Below are positions 1 through 5,185 of a stretch of DNA of 5,346 nt, in pieces (the first letter of the stretch is position 1; each line of letters begins with the position of its first letter). A program made the translations under genes and the position numbers. The notes beneath the pieces are model-generated. The model was given only the letters and a program-made list of their open reading frames with translations. It was not told where the DNA came from and ran no database searches. The stretch spans positions 1-5,346 of the forward strand of contig DVOI01000042.1 in the NCBI GenBank assembly GCA_018713665.1. The letters run 5' to 3'. This DNA is from Ornithoclostridium faecigallinarum. GTDB lineage: Bacteria; Bacillota; Clostridia; Christensenellales; UBA3700.

Positions 1-302
1 TAATTGTGCTTGGCGGTGAACACCGCGAGCGCGGCAATCATGCCGAGCGAGACGCCGGCTATCGCGCCCGGCGCGCCCAGCCATGCGGCGAGCGGTACCG
101 TCGTGACCCCGGCGATGACAAGCCCGGGCACAATCGGGTCGTAACCCGCCCTCTTGAGAGCGCCGTGCATTTCGTGCAGCGCAATCAGCGAACACAGCCA
201 TACGACCGCGTCGATGAAGTACGGCGACACAAACAAGCCGGCGGCAAATGTCCCGACGAGCACAAGTATCAAAACAGCCGCAGTCAAAATTCTCTTCAAC
301 AT
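1..302 (-). CDS. cdsA: CdsA, phosphatidate cytidylyltransferase, N-terminal part (runs off the left edge)
   Basis: CdsA condenses CTP with phosphatidic acid to give CDP-diacylglycerol, the precursor of bacterial phospholipids, in the cytoplasmic membrane. Translating the minus strand from ATG 302-300 gives 100 uninterrupted residues before the window ends, starting MLKRILTAAVLILVLVG. Visible are a short basic start, a hydrophobic segment at about residues 5-24, a second at about 28-43 ending in the family-like LHEMHGALKRAGYDP, and two further hydrophobic stretches at about 57-76 and 79-96. The catalytic C-terminal signature lies outside the window, so the call rests on N-terminal character and on position after uppS, where cdsA is found in most bacteria. 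The start is supported by AAAGAGG at 317-311, 8 nt upstream, and by a TGATG overlap with the uppS stop, which implies translational coupling. Another polytopic membrane protein is possible but unlikely. Confidence 0.85.
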   Translation of the reverse strand, partial: MLKRILTAAVLILVLVGTFAAGLFVSPYFIDAVVWLCSLIALHEMHGALKRAGYDPIVPGLVIAGVTTVPLAAWLGAPGAIAGVSLGMIAALAVFTAKHN

Positions 303-1003
303 CAGTTCAACCTCTTTACACTGCCGTATCTGCGGTCGCGCGAAGCGTACTCTTCGAGCACCGCGTCAATGATTTTTTCGTCAAAGTCGGGCCAAAGCTC
401 GTCCCTGAACACAAATTCGGAATACGCCGCCTGCCAAAGCATGAAGTTGCTCAATCGCTTCTCTCCGCTCGAGCGAACTATCACGTCCGGATCGGGCAAG
501 CCTCCGGTATACATGCAGTCGGACAGCGTTTCGGCGTCTACGTCCTTGAGCCCCGACTGCAACAGCGTCCTTACCGCGCGGACAATCTCGTCCCTGCCGC
601 CGTAATTGAGCGCGATGCAGACAATCATGCCCTTGTTGTCCTTCGCCGCCTCTACGATGCGAGCGCACGCCTCGCGGGTCTTTTGCGGAAGCGGCGTCAA
701 GTCGCCGATGAACAAAATGCGCAGACCCCTTTGGACATACTCTTTGAGACGCGTGTCCGCAAACTCGGCGACCATCGCAAAGAGCGCGTCTATCTCATCT
801 TGAGGACGCGCCCAATTCTCGGTCGAAAACGCATAAAAGGTGACCATTTCGACGCCGCGCTTTTCGCACGCGGCGACGACCCTCTCGAGCGCCTTTACGC
901 CCTGCCTGTGACCGGCTTTGCGCGGCAGAAGTCTCTTTTTTGCCCATCTGCCGTTGCCGTCCATGATGAACGCGATGTGGCGCGGCGTGACTTTGTCTGT
1001 CAA
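302..1003 (-). CDS. uppS: Isoprenyl (undecaprenyl) diphosphate synthase UppS, TTG start
   Basis: This is a cis-prenyltransferase that adds isopentenyl diphosphate units to farnesyl diphosphate, making the C55 carrier lipid for peptidoglycan and other wall polymers. It is cytosolic and membrane-associated. The 233-residue product has the N-terminal HIAFIMDGNGRWAKK at 9-23, whose Asp15 is the catalytic Mg-binding residue of the family, then FYAFSTENWARP at 56-67, LNYGGRDEI at 132-140, and the C-terminal signature DPDVIVRSSGEKRLSNF at 171-187 followed by LWPDFDE at 203-209. Length is normal (E. coli 253). I chose TTG 1003-1001 because it gives the family-typical short N-terminus, overlaps the frr stop as TTGA, and has GAGG at 1017-1014 upstream. 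No in-frame ATG exists between the frr stop and the ATG inside the catalytic motif. The open frame continues upstream to 1351, but that part is antiphase to frr and looks nothing like UppS. An alternative prenyl chain length product cannot be excluded. Confidence 0.96.
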   Translation of the reverse strand: MTDKVTPRHIAFIMDGNGRWAKKRLLPRKAGHRQGVKALERVVAACEKRGVEMVTFYAFSTENWARPQDEIDALFAMVAEFADTRLKEYVQRGLRILFIGDLTPLPQKTREACARIVEAAKDNKGMIVCIALNYGGRDEIVRAVRTLLQSGLKDVDAETLSDCMYTGGLPDPDVIVRSSGEKRLSNFMLWQAAYSEFVFRDELWPDFDEKIIDAVLEEYASRDRRYGSVKRLN

Positions 1004-1578
1004 ACGGTCATTACCTCGTCTTCTTTGTTCTTGGTCATCGATTCGATTTCGGCAATCTTTGCGGAGAGTATCTTGTCGACCTCTTTCTCGTAAGCCGCCG
1101 CGTCGTCCTCGGTAATCGCGCTGTCCTTTTTGAGCTTTTTGATCGCGTCGTTTGCGTCGCGGCGCGCGTTGCGAAGCGACACTTTGACGTTCTCGCTCAA
1201 AGACTTGATCTCTTTGCAGAGGCTCTTGCGCGTCTCCTGCGTCAATTCGGGGAAGACGAGACGTATGACCTTGCCGTCGTTGTTGGGCGTTATGCCGATA
1301 TTGGCGGCGATGATCGCCTTCTCGACGTTTTTGAGAATGCTTGTGTCCCAAACGCTGATGACGAGAAGTCTCGCCTCGGGCACACTGATGTTGCCGACCT
1401 GCTTGATCGGGGTCGGAGTGCCGTAGTAGTCGACGGTGATCTTGTCGAGAATGTGCGGATTCGCCCTGCCTGCCTTGAGCTTGGCAAATTCGCCCTGAAG
1501 GCTTTGAACGCCGTGTTCGAGCTTGGTTTCGAACTCGTCAAAGAGTTCCAAAACATCGATGTTTTCGGTGTTGATCAT
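1000..1578 (-). CDS. frr: Ribosome recycling factor (RRF)
   Basis: RRF works with EF-G to split the post-termination ribosome from mRNA and tRNA. The 192-residue product has the full two-domain RRF pattern: an N-terminal helix (about 8-30), KAGRANPHILDKI at 35-47, DYYGTPTPIKQVGNISVPEAR at 50-70, the hinge and domain II (about 70-105, including ISVWD and AIIAANIGITPNNDG), then the long C-terminal helices with RKSLCKEIKSLSENVKVSLRNARRDAND at 117-144. It is slightly longer than the usual 185 residues because of a polar tail ending KNKEDEVMTV. That tail's DNA also carries the uppS Shine-Dalgarno. ATG 1578-1576 has GAGG at 1588-1585, 6 nt upstream. Unlike in many genomes it is separated from pyrH by a terminator and has its own promoter, so it heads an frr-uppS-cdsA unit. 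Confidence 0.98.
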   Translation of the reverse strand: MINTENIDVLELFDEFETKLEHGVQSLQGEFAKLKAGRANPHILDKITVDYYGTPTPIKQVGNISVPEARLLVISVWDTSILKNVEKAIIAANIGITPNNDGKVIRLVFPELTQETRKSLCKEIKSLSENVKVSLRNARRDANDAIKKLKKDSAITEDDAAAYEKEVDKILSAKIAEIESMTKNKEDEVMTV

Positions 1579-1605
1579 AGTTTACCTCGCATGGTTGCTG
1601 ATTGC

Positions 1606-1634
1606 ATTATAACAAATATGCGCGCATTTTACAA
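1606..1634 (-). promoter_or_regulatory. Promoter for frr-uppS-cdsA (TTGTAA, 17 bp, TATAAT, extended -10)
   Basis: On the minus strand TTGTAA (1634-1629) and a perfect TATAAT (1611-1606) are separated by exactly 17 bp, with TG one base before the -10 (TGTTATAAT). This is a vegetative sigma-70/SigA type promoter. The predicted transcription start near 1599 gives a leader of about 21 nt carrying the frr ribosome binding site. It lies immediately downstream of the pyrH terminator. Confidence 0.82.
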
Positions 1635-1645
1635 TGCTTTTGCGC

Positions 1646-1675
1646 AAAAAATAAGGCGACGCTTGAGCGCCGCCT
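1646..1675 (-). terminator. Intrinsic terminator after pyrH
   Basis: Read on the minus strand, a 9-bp stem AGGCGGCGC / GCGTCGCCT (1675-1667 with 1662-1654, one G-U pair) closes a TCAA loop (1666-1663) and is followed by TATTTTTT (1653-1646). It begins 5 nt after the pyrH stop codon. The plus-strand reading lacks a T-tract, so it works in the minus direction only. Confidence 0.88.
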
Positions 1676-1680
1676 CACTC

Positions 1681-2388
1681 TCACTTGATGATTGTGCCGA
1701 TCTTTTCGCCGTTGACAGCCCTGACGATGCTGTCTTTGTCGTGGAGCGCAAACGCGATAATCGGTATCTTGTTCTCCATGCACAGCGTAATCGCCGTCGC
1801 GTCCATCGCCTGCAAACCGCGCTGTATCACCTCGCCGTAGCTTATCTCATCAAGCTTCTTGGCGTTGGGATTTTTGCGCGGATCGTCGTCGTATACGCCG
1901 TCGACGTTCTTGGCGAGCAACAGCACCTCGGCGTTGATCTCCGCCGCTCGGAGCGCCGCGCCGGTGTCCGTGCTGAAATAGGGATTGCCTGTGCCGCACG
2001 CAAAGATGACGACTCTGCCCTTTTCAAAGTGGCGGAGCGCCTTGCGCAAGATGTACGGCTCGGCGACGCGCGTAATCGTGAGCGCCGTCTGCACCCTCGT
2101 CGGCACGCCTGCCGCTTCGAGCGCGTCTTGGAGCGCGATTGCGTTCATCACCGTCGCGAGCATGCCGATGTGGTCCGCGGCGGACCTGTCCATGGACTTG
2201 GCTTGTCTGCCGCGCCAAAAGTTGCCTCCGCCGACGATGATGCCGACCTGTACGCCCTCTTCGGTGACCTTTTTGATCTGACCGACGACGTAGGACAGCA
2301 TATCCTCGTCAATGCCGAAGCCCGTGGAGCCGGCGAGAGCTTCGCCGCTCAACTTGATTATCACTCGCTTGTAGACCGCTTTGTCCAT
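1681..2388 (-). CDS. pyrH: UMP kinase PyrH
   Basis: PyrH phosphorylates UMP to UDP with ATP, the step feeding UTP and CTP pools. The bacterial enzyme belongs to the amino-acid kinase superfamily, is hexameric and is usually controlled by GTP/UTP. The 235-residue product has KLSGEAL at 12-18, the glycine loop GIIVGGGNFWRGRQ at 49-62, RSAADHIGMLATVMNAIALQ at 68-87, the UMP-binding stretch GTGNPYFSTDTGAALRA at 132-148, and AKNVDGVYDDDPRKNP at 159-174. The family's common FAAGTGNPFF reads FACGTGNPYF here, a mild variation. ATG 2388-2386 has a strong SD, AGGGAGGAG (2400-2392), and gives the standard N-terminus. The frame stays open back to a GTG at 2457, but that stretch encodes only the terminator region. 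No promoter is visible between the tsf terminator and this start, so expression probably depends on read-through. It is followed by its own terminator. Confidence 0.98.
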   Translation of the reverse strand: MDKAVYKRVIIKLSGEALAGSTGFGIDEDMLSYVVGQIKKVTEEGVQVGIIVGGGNFWRGRQAKSMDRSAADHIGMLATVMNAIALQDALEAAGVPTRVQTALTITRVAEPYILRKALRHFEKGRVVIFACGTGNPYFSTDTGAALRAAEINAEVLLLAKNVDGVYDDDPRKNPNAKKLDEISYGEVIQRGLQAMDATAITLCMENKIPIIAFALHDKDSIVRAVNGEKIGTIIK

Positions 2389-2391
2389 AAA

Positions 2392-2400
2392 CTCCTCCCT
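2392..2400 (-). promoter_or_regulatory. Ribosome binding site that decides the pyrH start
   Basis: AGGGAGGAG on the minus strand, with GGAGG at 2398-2394, lies 5 nt before ATG 2388. It is a near-perfect match to the anti-SD and settles the start against the upstream in-frame GTG at 2457. Confidence 0.9.
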
Positions 2401-2423
2401 GTCATTCGACACGTTTTTTGTTG

Positions 2424-2447
2424 AAAAAAGGGGGACCGAAGTCCCCC
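2424..2447 (-). terminator. Intrinsic terminator after rpsB-tsf (UUCG loop)
   Basis: On the minus strand the perfect 7-bp stem GGGGGAC / GTCCCCC (2447-2441 with 2436-2430) closes a C(UUCG)G tetraloop and runs straight into TTTTTT (2429-2424). It begins 6 nt after the tsf stop. Only 35 nt then remain before the pyrH start, so it sits in the pyrH leader as either a full stop or an attenuator that partly reads through. Confidence 0.94.
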
Positions 2448-2453
2448 GCAAGC

Positions 2454-3335
2454 TCACTTGCCCGCCTTTGCTTTGGCGATCTGTTCCTCGACCTCGTTTG
2501 CGAGGTTCTCTTCTTTCTTTTCCAAGCCTTCGCCCATCGTGAAGCGGACGAAACGGTTGACCTTGGCGCCGCCGTTTGCCTTGAGATAGGCGCCGACCGA
2601 CTTGTCTTGATCCTTGACGAAAGGCTGTTCGAGCAGGCAGACTTCCTTGTAGAACTTGTGAATCCTGCCCTCGATCATCTTCTCGATGATGTTCATCGGC
2701 TTGGGTTTGTCCTCGTTGAGCGCTTGGACCTTGAGGATCTCTTTCTCCTTCTCGACTCTGTCCGCCGGCACCTCGTCGATCGTGACATAGTCGGGATTCG
2801 CCGCAGCAATCTGCAAAGCGACGTCGTGAGCGACCTCGTCGGAAGCGCCGACGGTCTCGACCATGACGCCGATCTTGCCGCCCATGTGAATGTAGCTGCT
2901 GACAGCCGCGCCGTCCGCCGCAACATATCTTTCAAACCTTCTGACGACAATCTTTTCGCCGATCTTGGCGACGGTCTCGTTGAGCAAATCCGCCTTTGCC
3001 GCCGCAACGTCCTCGACGCTCGCCGGAGCCGCGTCGACGATGTACTCGGCAATCTCGCGGACAAACGCCTTGAACTGGTCGCCCTTCGCGACGAAGTCGG
3101 ACTCGCAATTGACCTCGACGAGCGCGTAAACGCCGTCTTTGCCATATGCGTCGACGATGCCTTGAGAGGCAATTTTGCCTGCTCTCTTGGCGCTGGTCGC
3201 CATTCCCTTTTCGCGGAGAATGTCAACCGCTTTGTCCATATCGCCGTCGGCTTCAATCAAAGCCTTTTTGCAATCCATCATGCCTACGCCCGTCTTGGCG
3301 CGCAGATCCATAATATCCTTGTTGGTGAAGTTCAT
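2454..3335 (-). CDS. tsf: Elongation factor Ts (EF-Ts)
   Basis: EF-Ts is the guanine nucleotide exchange factor that regenerates EF-Tu-GTP during elongation. The 293-residue product is full length (about 280-295 in most bacteria). It has an N-terminal UBA-like domain with signature DLRAKTGVGMMDCKKAL at 10-26, the linker AGKIASQGIVDAY at 52-64, the second signature VYALVEVNCESDFVA at 69-83, two core dimerisation subdomains, and the C-terminal module with HKFYKEVCLLEQPFVKD. The family's usual ETDFVA reads ESDFVA here, a conservative change. It starts at ATG 3335-3333, only 2 nt after the rpsB stop, and its SD AAAAAGGAG (3349-3341) is inside the last rpsB codons, so the two are co-transcribed and probably translationally coupled. 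A strong terminator follows the stop. Confidence 0.98.
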   Translation of the reverse strand: MNFTNKDIMDLRAKTGVGMMDCKKALIEADGDMDKAVDILREKGMATSAKRAGKIASQGIVDAYGKDGVYALVEVNCESDFVAKGDQFKAFVREIAEYIVDAAPASVEDVAAAKADLLNETVAKIGEKIVVRRFERYVAADGAAVSSYIHMGGKIGVMVETVGASDEVAHDVALQIAAANPDYVTIDEVPADRVEKEKEILKVQALNEDKPKPMNIIEKMIEGRIHKFYKEVCLLEQPFVKDQDKSVGAYLKANGGAKVNRFVRFTMGEGLEKKEENLANEVEEQIAKAKAGK

Positions 3336-3337
3336 AA

Positions 3338-4144
3338 TTACTCCTTTTTGTCCTCGGCTTCTTCGACGGGAGCCTCTTCCGCCGCGGGAGCGGCGCTCTC
3401 TTCTGCCGGAGCGGCTTGCTCTTCGGTCTTCTCGCCCTCTTCCTCGTCAATCGAGTAGGCGATGCCCTCGTTGGCTTCGATGACCGCATTTGCCATGATG
3501 CCGGCAATCAACTTGATCGCTCTGATTGCGTCGTCGTTGCCCGGAATGACATAGTCGACGAGGTCGGGATCGCAATTGGTGTCGACGAGACCGACGATGG
3601 GTATGCCCAGCTTGCGAGCCTCTTTGACCGCAATCTCCTCGGCCTTGATGTCGACGACGAACATGACGCCGGGAAGCGAAGTCATATTCTTGATGCCGCC
3701 GAGGTTGTTGGCAAGCTTGTCTCTCTCCTTCTTGAGCAAAGCGACTTCCTTCTTGGGAAGAAGGTCGAACTCGCCGAGCATCTCCATTTGATTGATCTTG
3801 TTGAGTCTGTCGATGCGAGTGCGGATGGTGTTGAAGTTGGTCAACGTGCCGCCCAGCCATCTCTTGTTGATGTAGAACATGCCGCAGCGCTCGGCCTCTT
3901 CTTTGATTGCGTCCTGCGCCTGCTTCTTGGTGCCGACAAACAGCACGGTCTTGCCCTGCTTCGCCATGTCTCTGACAAACGCGTACGCCTTCTCGACATG
4001 TTCGACCGAGATTTGAAGGTCGATGATGTGAATCTCGTTGCGCGAAGAATAGATGTACTTGGACATCTTGGGGTTCCACTTCTTGGTCTGGTGACCGAAG
4101 TGCACGCCTGCTTCGAGCAGGCTCTTCATTGATACTACTGCCAT
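3338..4144 (-). CDS. rpsB: 30S ribosomal protein S2
   Basis: S2 is a late-assembling protein of the small subunit, placed between head and body of the 30S. The 268-residue product begins MAVVSMKSLLEAGVHFGHQTKKWNPKM and contains HIIDLQISVEHVEKAY at about 39-54, FVGTKKQAQDAI at about 69-80, the diagnostic NKRWLGGTLTNF at about 93-104, and GIPIVGLVDTNCDPDLVDYVIPGNDDAIRAI at about 180-210. From about residue 230 it ends in a low-complexity Ala/Glu-rich acidic tail (EEEGEKTEEQAAPAEE), common in Firmicutes and related S2 proteins and probably flexible. ATG 4144-4142 is preceded by AAAAGGAG (4157-4150) with 5 nt spacing. It heads the rpsB-tsf unit behind its own promoter and structured leader. Confidence 0.99.
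   Translation of the reverse strand: MAVVSMKSLLEAGVHFGHQTKKWNPKMSKYIYSSRNEIHIIDLQISVEHVEKAYAFVRDMAKQGKTVLFVGTKKQAQDAIKEEAERCGMFYINKRWLGGTLTNFNTIRTRIDRLNKINQMEMLGEFDLLPKKEVALLKKERDKLANNLGGIKNMTSLPGVMFVVDIKAEEIAVKEARKLGIPIVGLVDTNCDPDLVDYVIPGNDDAIRAIKLIAGIMANAVIEANEGIAYSIDEEEGEKTEEQAAPAEESAAPAAEEAPVEEAEDKKE
3341..3349 (-). promoter_or_regulatory. tsf ribosome binding site embedded in the end of rpsB
   Basis: AAAAAGGAG is encoded by the last Lys-Lys-Glu codons of rpsB and lies 5 nt before the tsf ATG. A ribosome finishing rpsB covers this site, which fits translational coupling of S2 and EF-Ts. Confidence 0.85.
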
Positions 4145-4172
4145 TTTTTCTCCTTTTCCCGGATTTTCGCTT

Positions 4173-4199
4173 GGGGCGGCTCTTTGAGCTGGCAGCCCC
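4173..4199 (-). promoter_or_regulatory. Hairpin in the rpsB leader RNA
   Basis: In the predicted 83-nt leader, GGGGC (4199-4195) can pair with GCCCC (4177-4173), and the inner GCTC (4189-4186) with GAGC (4182-4179) over a three-base AAA loop, leaving an asymmetric internal loop (4194-4190 against 4178). No T-tract follows, so it is not a terminator. Autogenous repression of rpsB-tsf by S2 through the mRNA leader is established in E. coli. Whether this hairpin serves that role here is inference. Confidence 0.45.
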
Positions 4200-4233
4200 T
4201 TACTGACCCGAGTGTTTATTTTTTGCCTGAATG

Positions 4234-4263
4234 ATTATAGCACAGCAAAGACTTCGTACGCAA
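4234..4263 (-). promoter_or_regulatory. rpsB-tsf promoter (extended -10)
   Basis: A perfect TATAAT (4239-4234) is preceded by TGTGC, giving the Gram-positive extended element TGTGCTATAAT. The best -35 is TTGCGT (4263-4258) with an 18-bp spacer, which is weak, so the extended -10 probably carries the recognition. Transcription should start near 4227, giving a leader of about 83 nt. The -35 lies inside the right arm, read in the direction of transcription, of an inverted repeat. Confidence 0.8.
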
Positions 4264-4286
4264 ACGTTTTTGCGTACTTTTACGCA
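4256..4286. repeat. Inverted repeat plus third half-site at the rpsB promoter
   Basis: GTACGCAAA (4256-4264) and TTTGCGTAC (4269-4277) form a perfect 9-bp inverted repeat around CGTT, and a third copy of TACGCA follows at 4281-4286. The centre arm can pair with either neighbour. One arm overlaps the rpsB -35. It could be a regulator-binding site or an RNA hairpin ending the upstream ruvX operon. In the minus direction no T-tract follows either hairpin, which argues against an ordinary terminator. Confidence 0.6.
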
Positions 4287-4307
4287 CTTTTGCTAACTGT
4301 TTTCGAG

Positions 4308-4733
4308 TTATCTGTCGTTGCCGCAGCCGCAATCGCCGTCGTCGGGATCGCCGTCGTCATCGTCGTCGCCGAGAAGCGACTCCTCTTCGATCATTCTGTT
4401 GATCTCGTCGATAATCTTGTCCGCGACGGCTTCGTCAATCTCGGGATCGTAGCTGACAAACTCGCCGTCCTCGTCATAGACGTTGCGATAGATCAAGACC
4501 TCGTCTTCGCTCATGTCCTCGTCGAGCTCGACGGGCTGCATGACCGTATATTCGGCGCCGTCCATTTCGAGCACTTCGAGCTCGTAGTAGTCGCGGCTGT
4601 TGCCCTCTTCGTCGGTCAAGGTCAAAATGTTGACCTCGTCGCCATGGTCGCATCCGCAATCGCACTCGCCGTCATGATGATGACCGCACGCGCAGGACTC
4701 TTCGTCCTTCATCTTCTTTTCTTCGTCTTTCAT
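4308..4733 (-). CDS. DUF1292 (YrzB-like) protein with Cys/His-rich ends
   Basis: The function of this family is unknown. The 141-residue product is very acidic. Its core, about residues 35-116 (from ILTLTDEEGNSRDYYELEVLEMDG to ADKIIDEINRMIEE), resembles the DUF1292 domain of Firmicutes YrzB proteins, which are usually about 90-100 residues. The extra length is in two tails. The N-terminal tail has CACGHHHDGECDCGCDHG at 14-31 (Cys 14, 16, 24, 26, 28; His 18-20, 30). The C-terminal tail has an Asp run (123-127) and DCGCG (134-138). The ends look able to bind metal, which is inference. ATG 4733-4731 has AAAGGAG (4745-4739) 5 nt upstream, overlapping the ruvX stop. A second Met at residue 8 repeats MKDEE but has no good SD. 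It is 10 nt after ruvX, matching the yrrK-yrzB neighbourhood in Bacillus. No signal peptide or membrane segment is seen. Confidence 0.85.
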   Translation of the reverse strand: MKDEEKKMKDEESCACGHHHDGECDCGCDHGDEVNILTLTDEEGNSRDYYELEVLEMDGAEYTVMQPVELDEDMSEDEVLIYRNVYDEDGEFVSYDPEIDEAVADKIIDEINRMIEEESLLGDDDDDGDPDDGDCGCGNDR

Positions 4734-4743
4734 GTTTGCTCCT

Positions 4744-5178
4744 TTATGATTGTTGTCTGTTTTCGCTTTTATGTTTTGAGTCGAGATAGGTCTCGAGAAT
4801 GATCGCCGCGGCGATCTTGTCGATCACCTGCTTGCGCTTTTCGCGCCTCACGCCCGCCTCGATCAACATGTTCTCGCCGGTCACGGTGGTCAGTCTCTCG
4901 TCCTGATAGACGACCTCTGCGTCGACCATCGCCGCGAGCTCAGCGCCGAAATCCATCACCTTTTGCGCCCTCGGACCCGTCGAGCCGTCCATGTTGAGAG
5001 GCAAACCTATCACCACCCTGCCTGCGCCCGTCATCCGACAATAGTCGGCGATGTACGCAAGATCGGCGGCGCGTCCGCGGCACTTGTATGTCTCCTGCGG
5101 CGAAGCGAACATCTCGCTCTCCCCGCACGTCGCAATACCTATCCGAGCCTCTCCGAGATCTATACCCAAATGTCTCAT
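4744..5178 (-). CDS. ruvX: RuvX/YqgF family RNase H-fold nuclease (pre-16S rRNA processing)
   Basis: YqgF/RuvX proteins have an RNase H-like resolvase fold. They are linked to 16S rRNA 5'-end maturation and are also annotated as putative Holliday junction resolvases. The 144-residue product has the family length and motifs: GIDLGEARIGIA at 5-16 with Asp7, VVIGLPLNMDGSTGPRAQKV at 55-74, DERLTT at 93-98 with Glu94, and DKIAAAIILETYLD at 120-133 with Asp120. These acidic residues match the expected metal-binding catalytic set. The start MRHLGIDLG gives the normal N-terminus, and no alternative start fits better. There is no Shine-Dalgarno before this ATG, and the predicted transcription start is about 1 nt upstream, so the mRNA may be leaderless. 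It is the first gene of a two-gene unit with the DUF1292 protein. Confidence 0.96.
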   Translation of the reverse strand: MRHLGIDLGEARIGIATCGESEMFASPQETYKCRGRAADLAYIADYCRMTGAGRVVIGLPLNMDGSTGPRAQKVMDFGAELAAMVDAEVVYQDERLTTVTGENMLIEAGVRREKRKQVIDKIAAAIILETYLDSKHKSENRQQS

Positions 5179-5185
5179 ATTTTTT

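Noticed and set aside
248..1093. Plus-strand open frame of 281 codons
   Set aside because: It is antisense to uppS and the end of frr, which are certain from conserved motifs. Its translation is rich in Arg and has no recognisable domain. Long antisense frames are expected from the GC-rich codon bias here.
1004..1351. N-terminal extension of the uppS frame by 116 residues
   Set aside because: The extension is an Arg/Gln-rich shadow of frr and would be unlike any UppS. The TTG at 1003 gives the right length.
1453..2424. Plus-strand open frame of 323 codons
   Set aside because: It lies opposite frr and pyrH and crosses the terminator and promoter between them. No SD or family motif is seen.
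2418..3458. Plus-strand open frame of 346 codons, longer than the tsf gene it covers
   Set aside because: It is fully antisense to tsf and the rpsB tail. The translation mirrors the reverse-complement codons of an acidic and Lys-rich protein, and there is no promoter or SD. Length alone is not evidence.
3416..4132. Plus-strand open frame of 238 codons opposite rpsB
   Set aside because: It is a shadow of a highly conserved ribosomal protein gene, with no independent signals.
4256..4277. Hairpin at the rpsB promoter as a plus-strand terminator
   Set aside because: A TTTT follows on the plus strand, but no plus-strand gene ends here and the T run is short and interrupted.
4212..4802. Plus-strand open frame of 196 codons with hydrophobic, Val/Ala-rich translation
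   Set aside because: The hydrophobic look comes from reading Asp/Glu codons of the acidic DUF1292 gene in reverse. It also spans the rpsB promoter.
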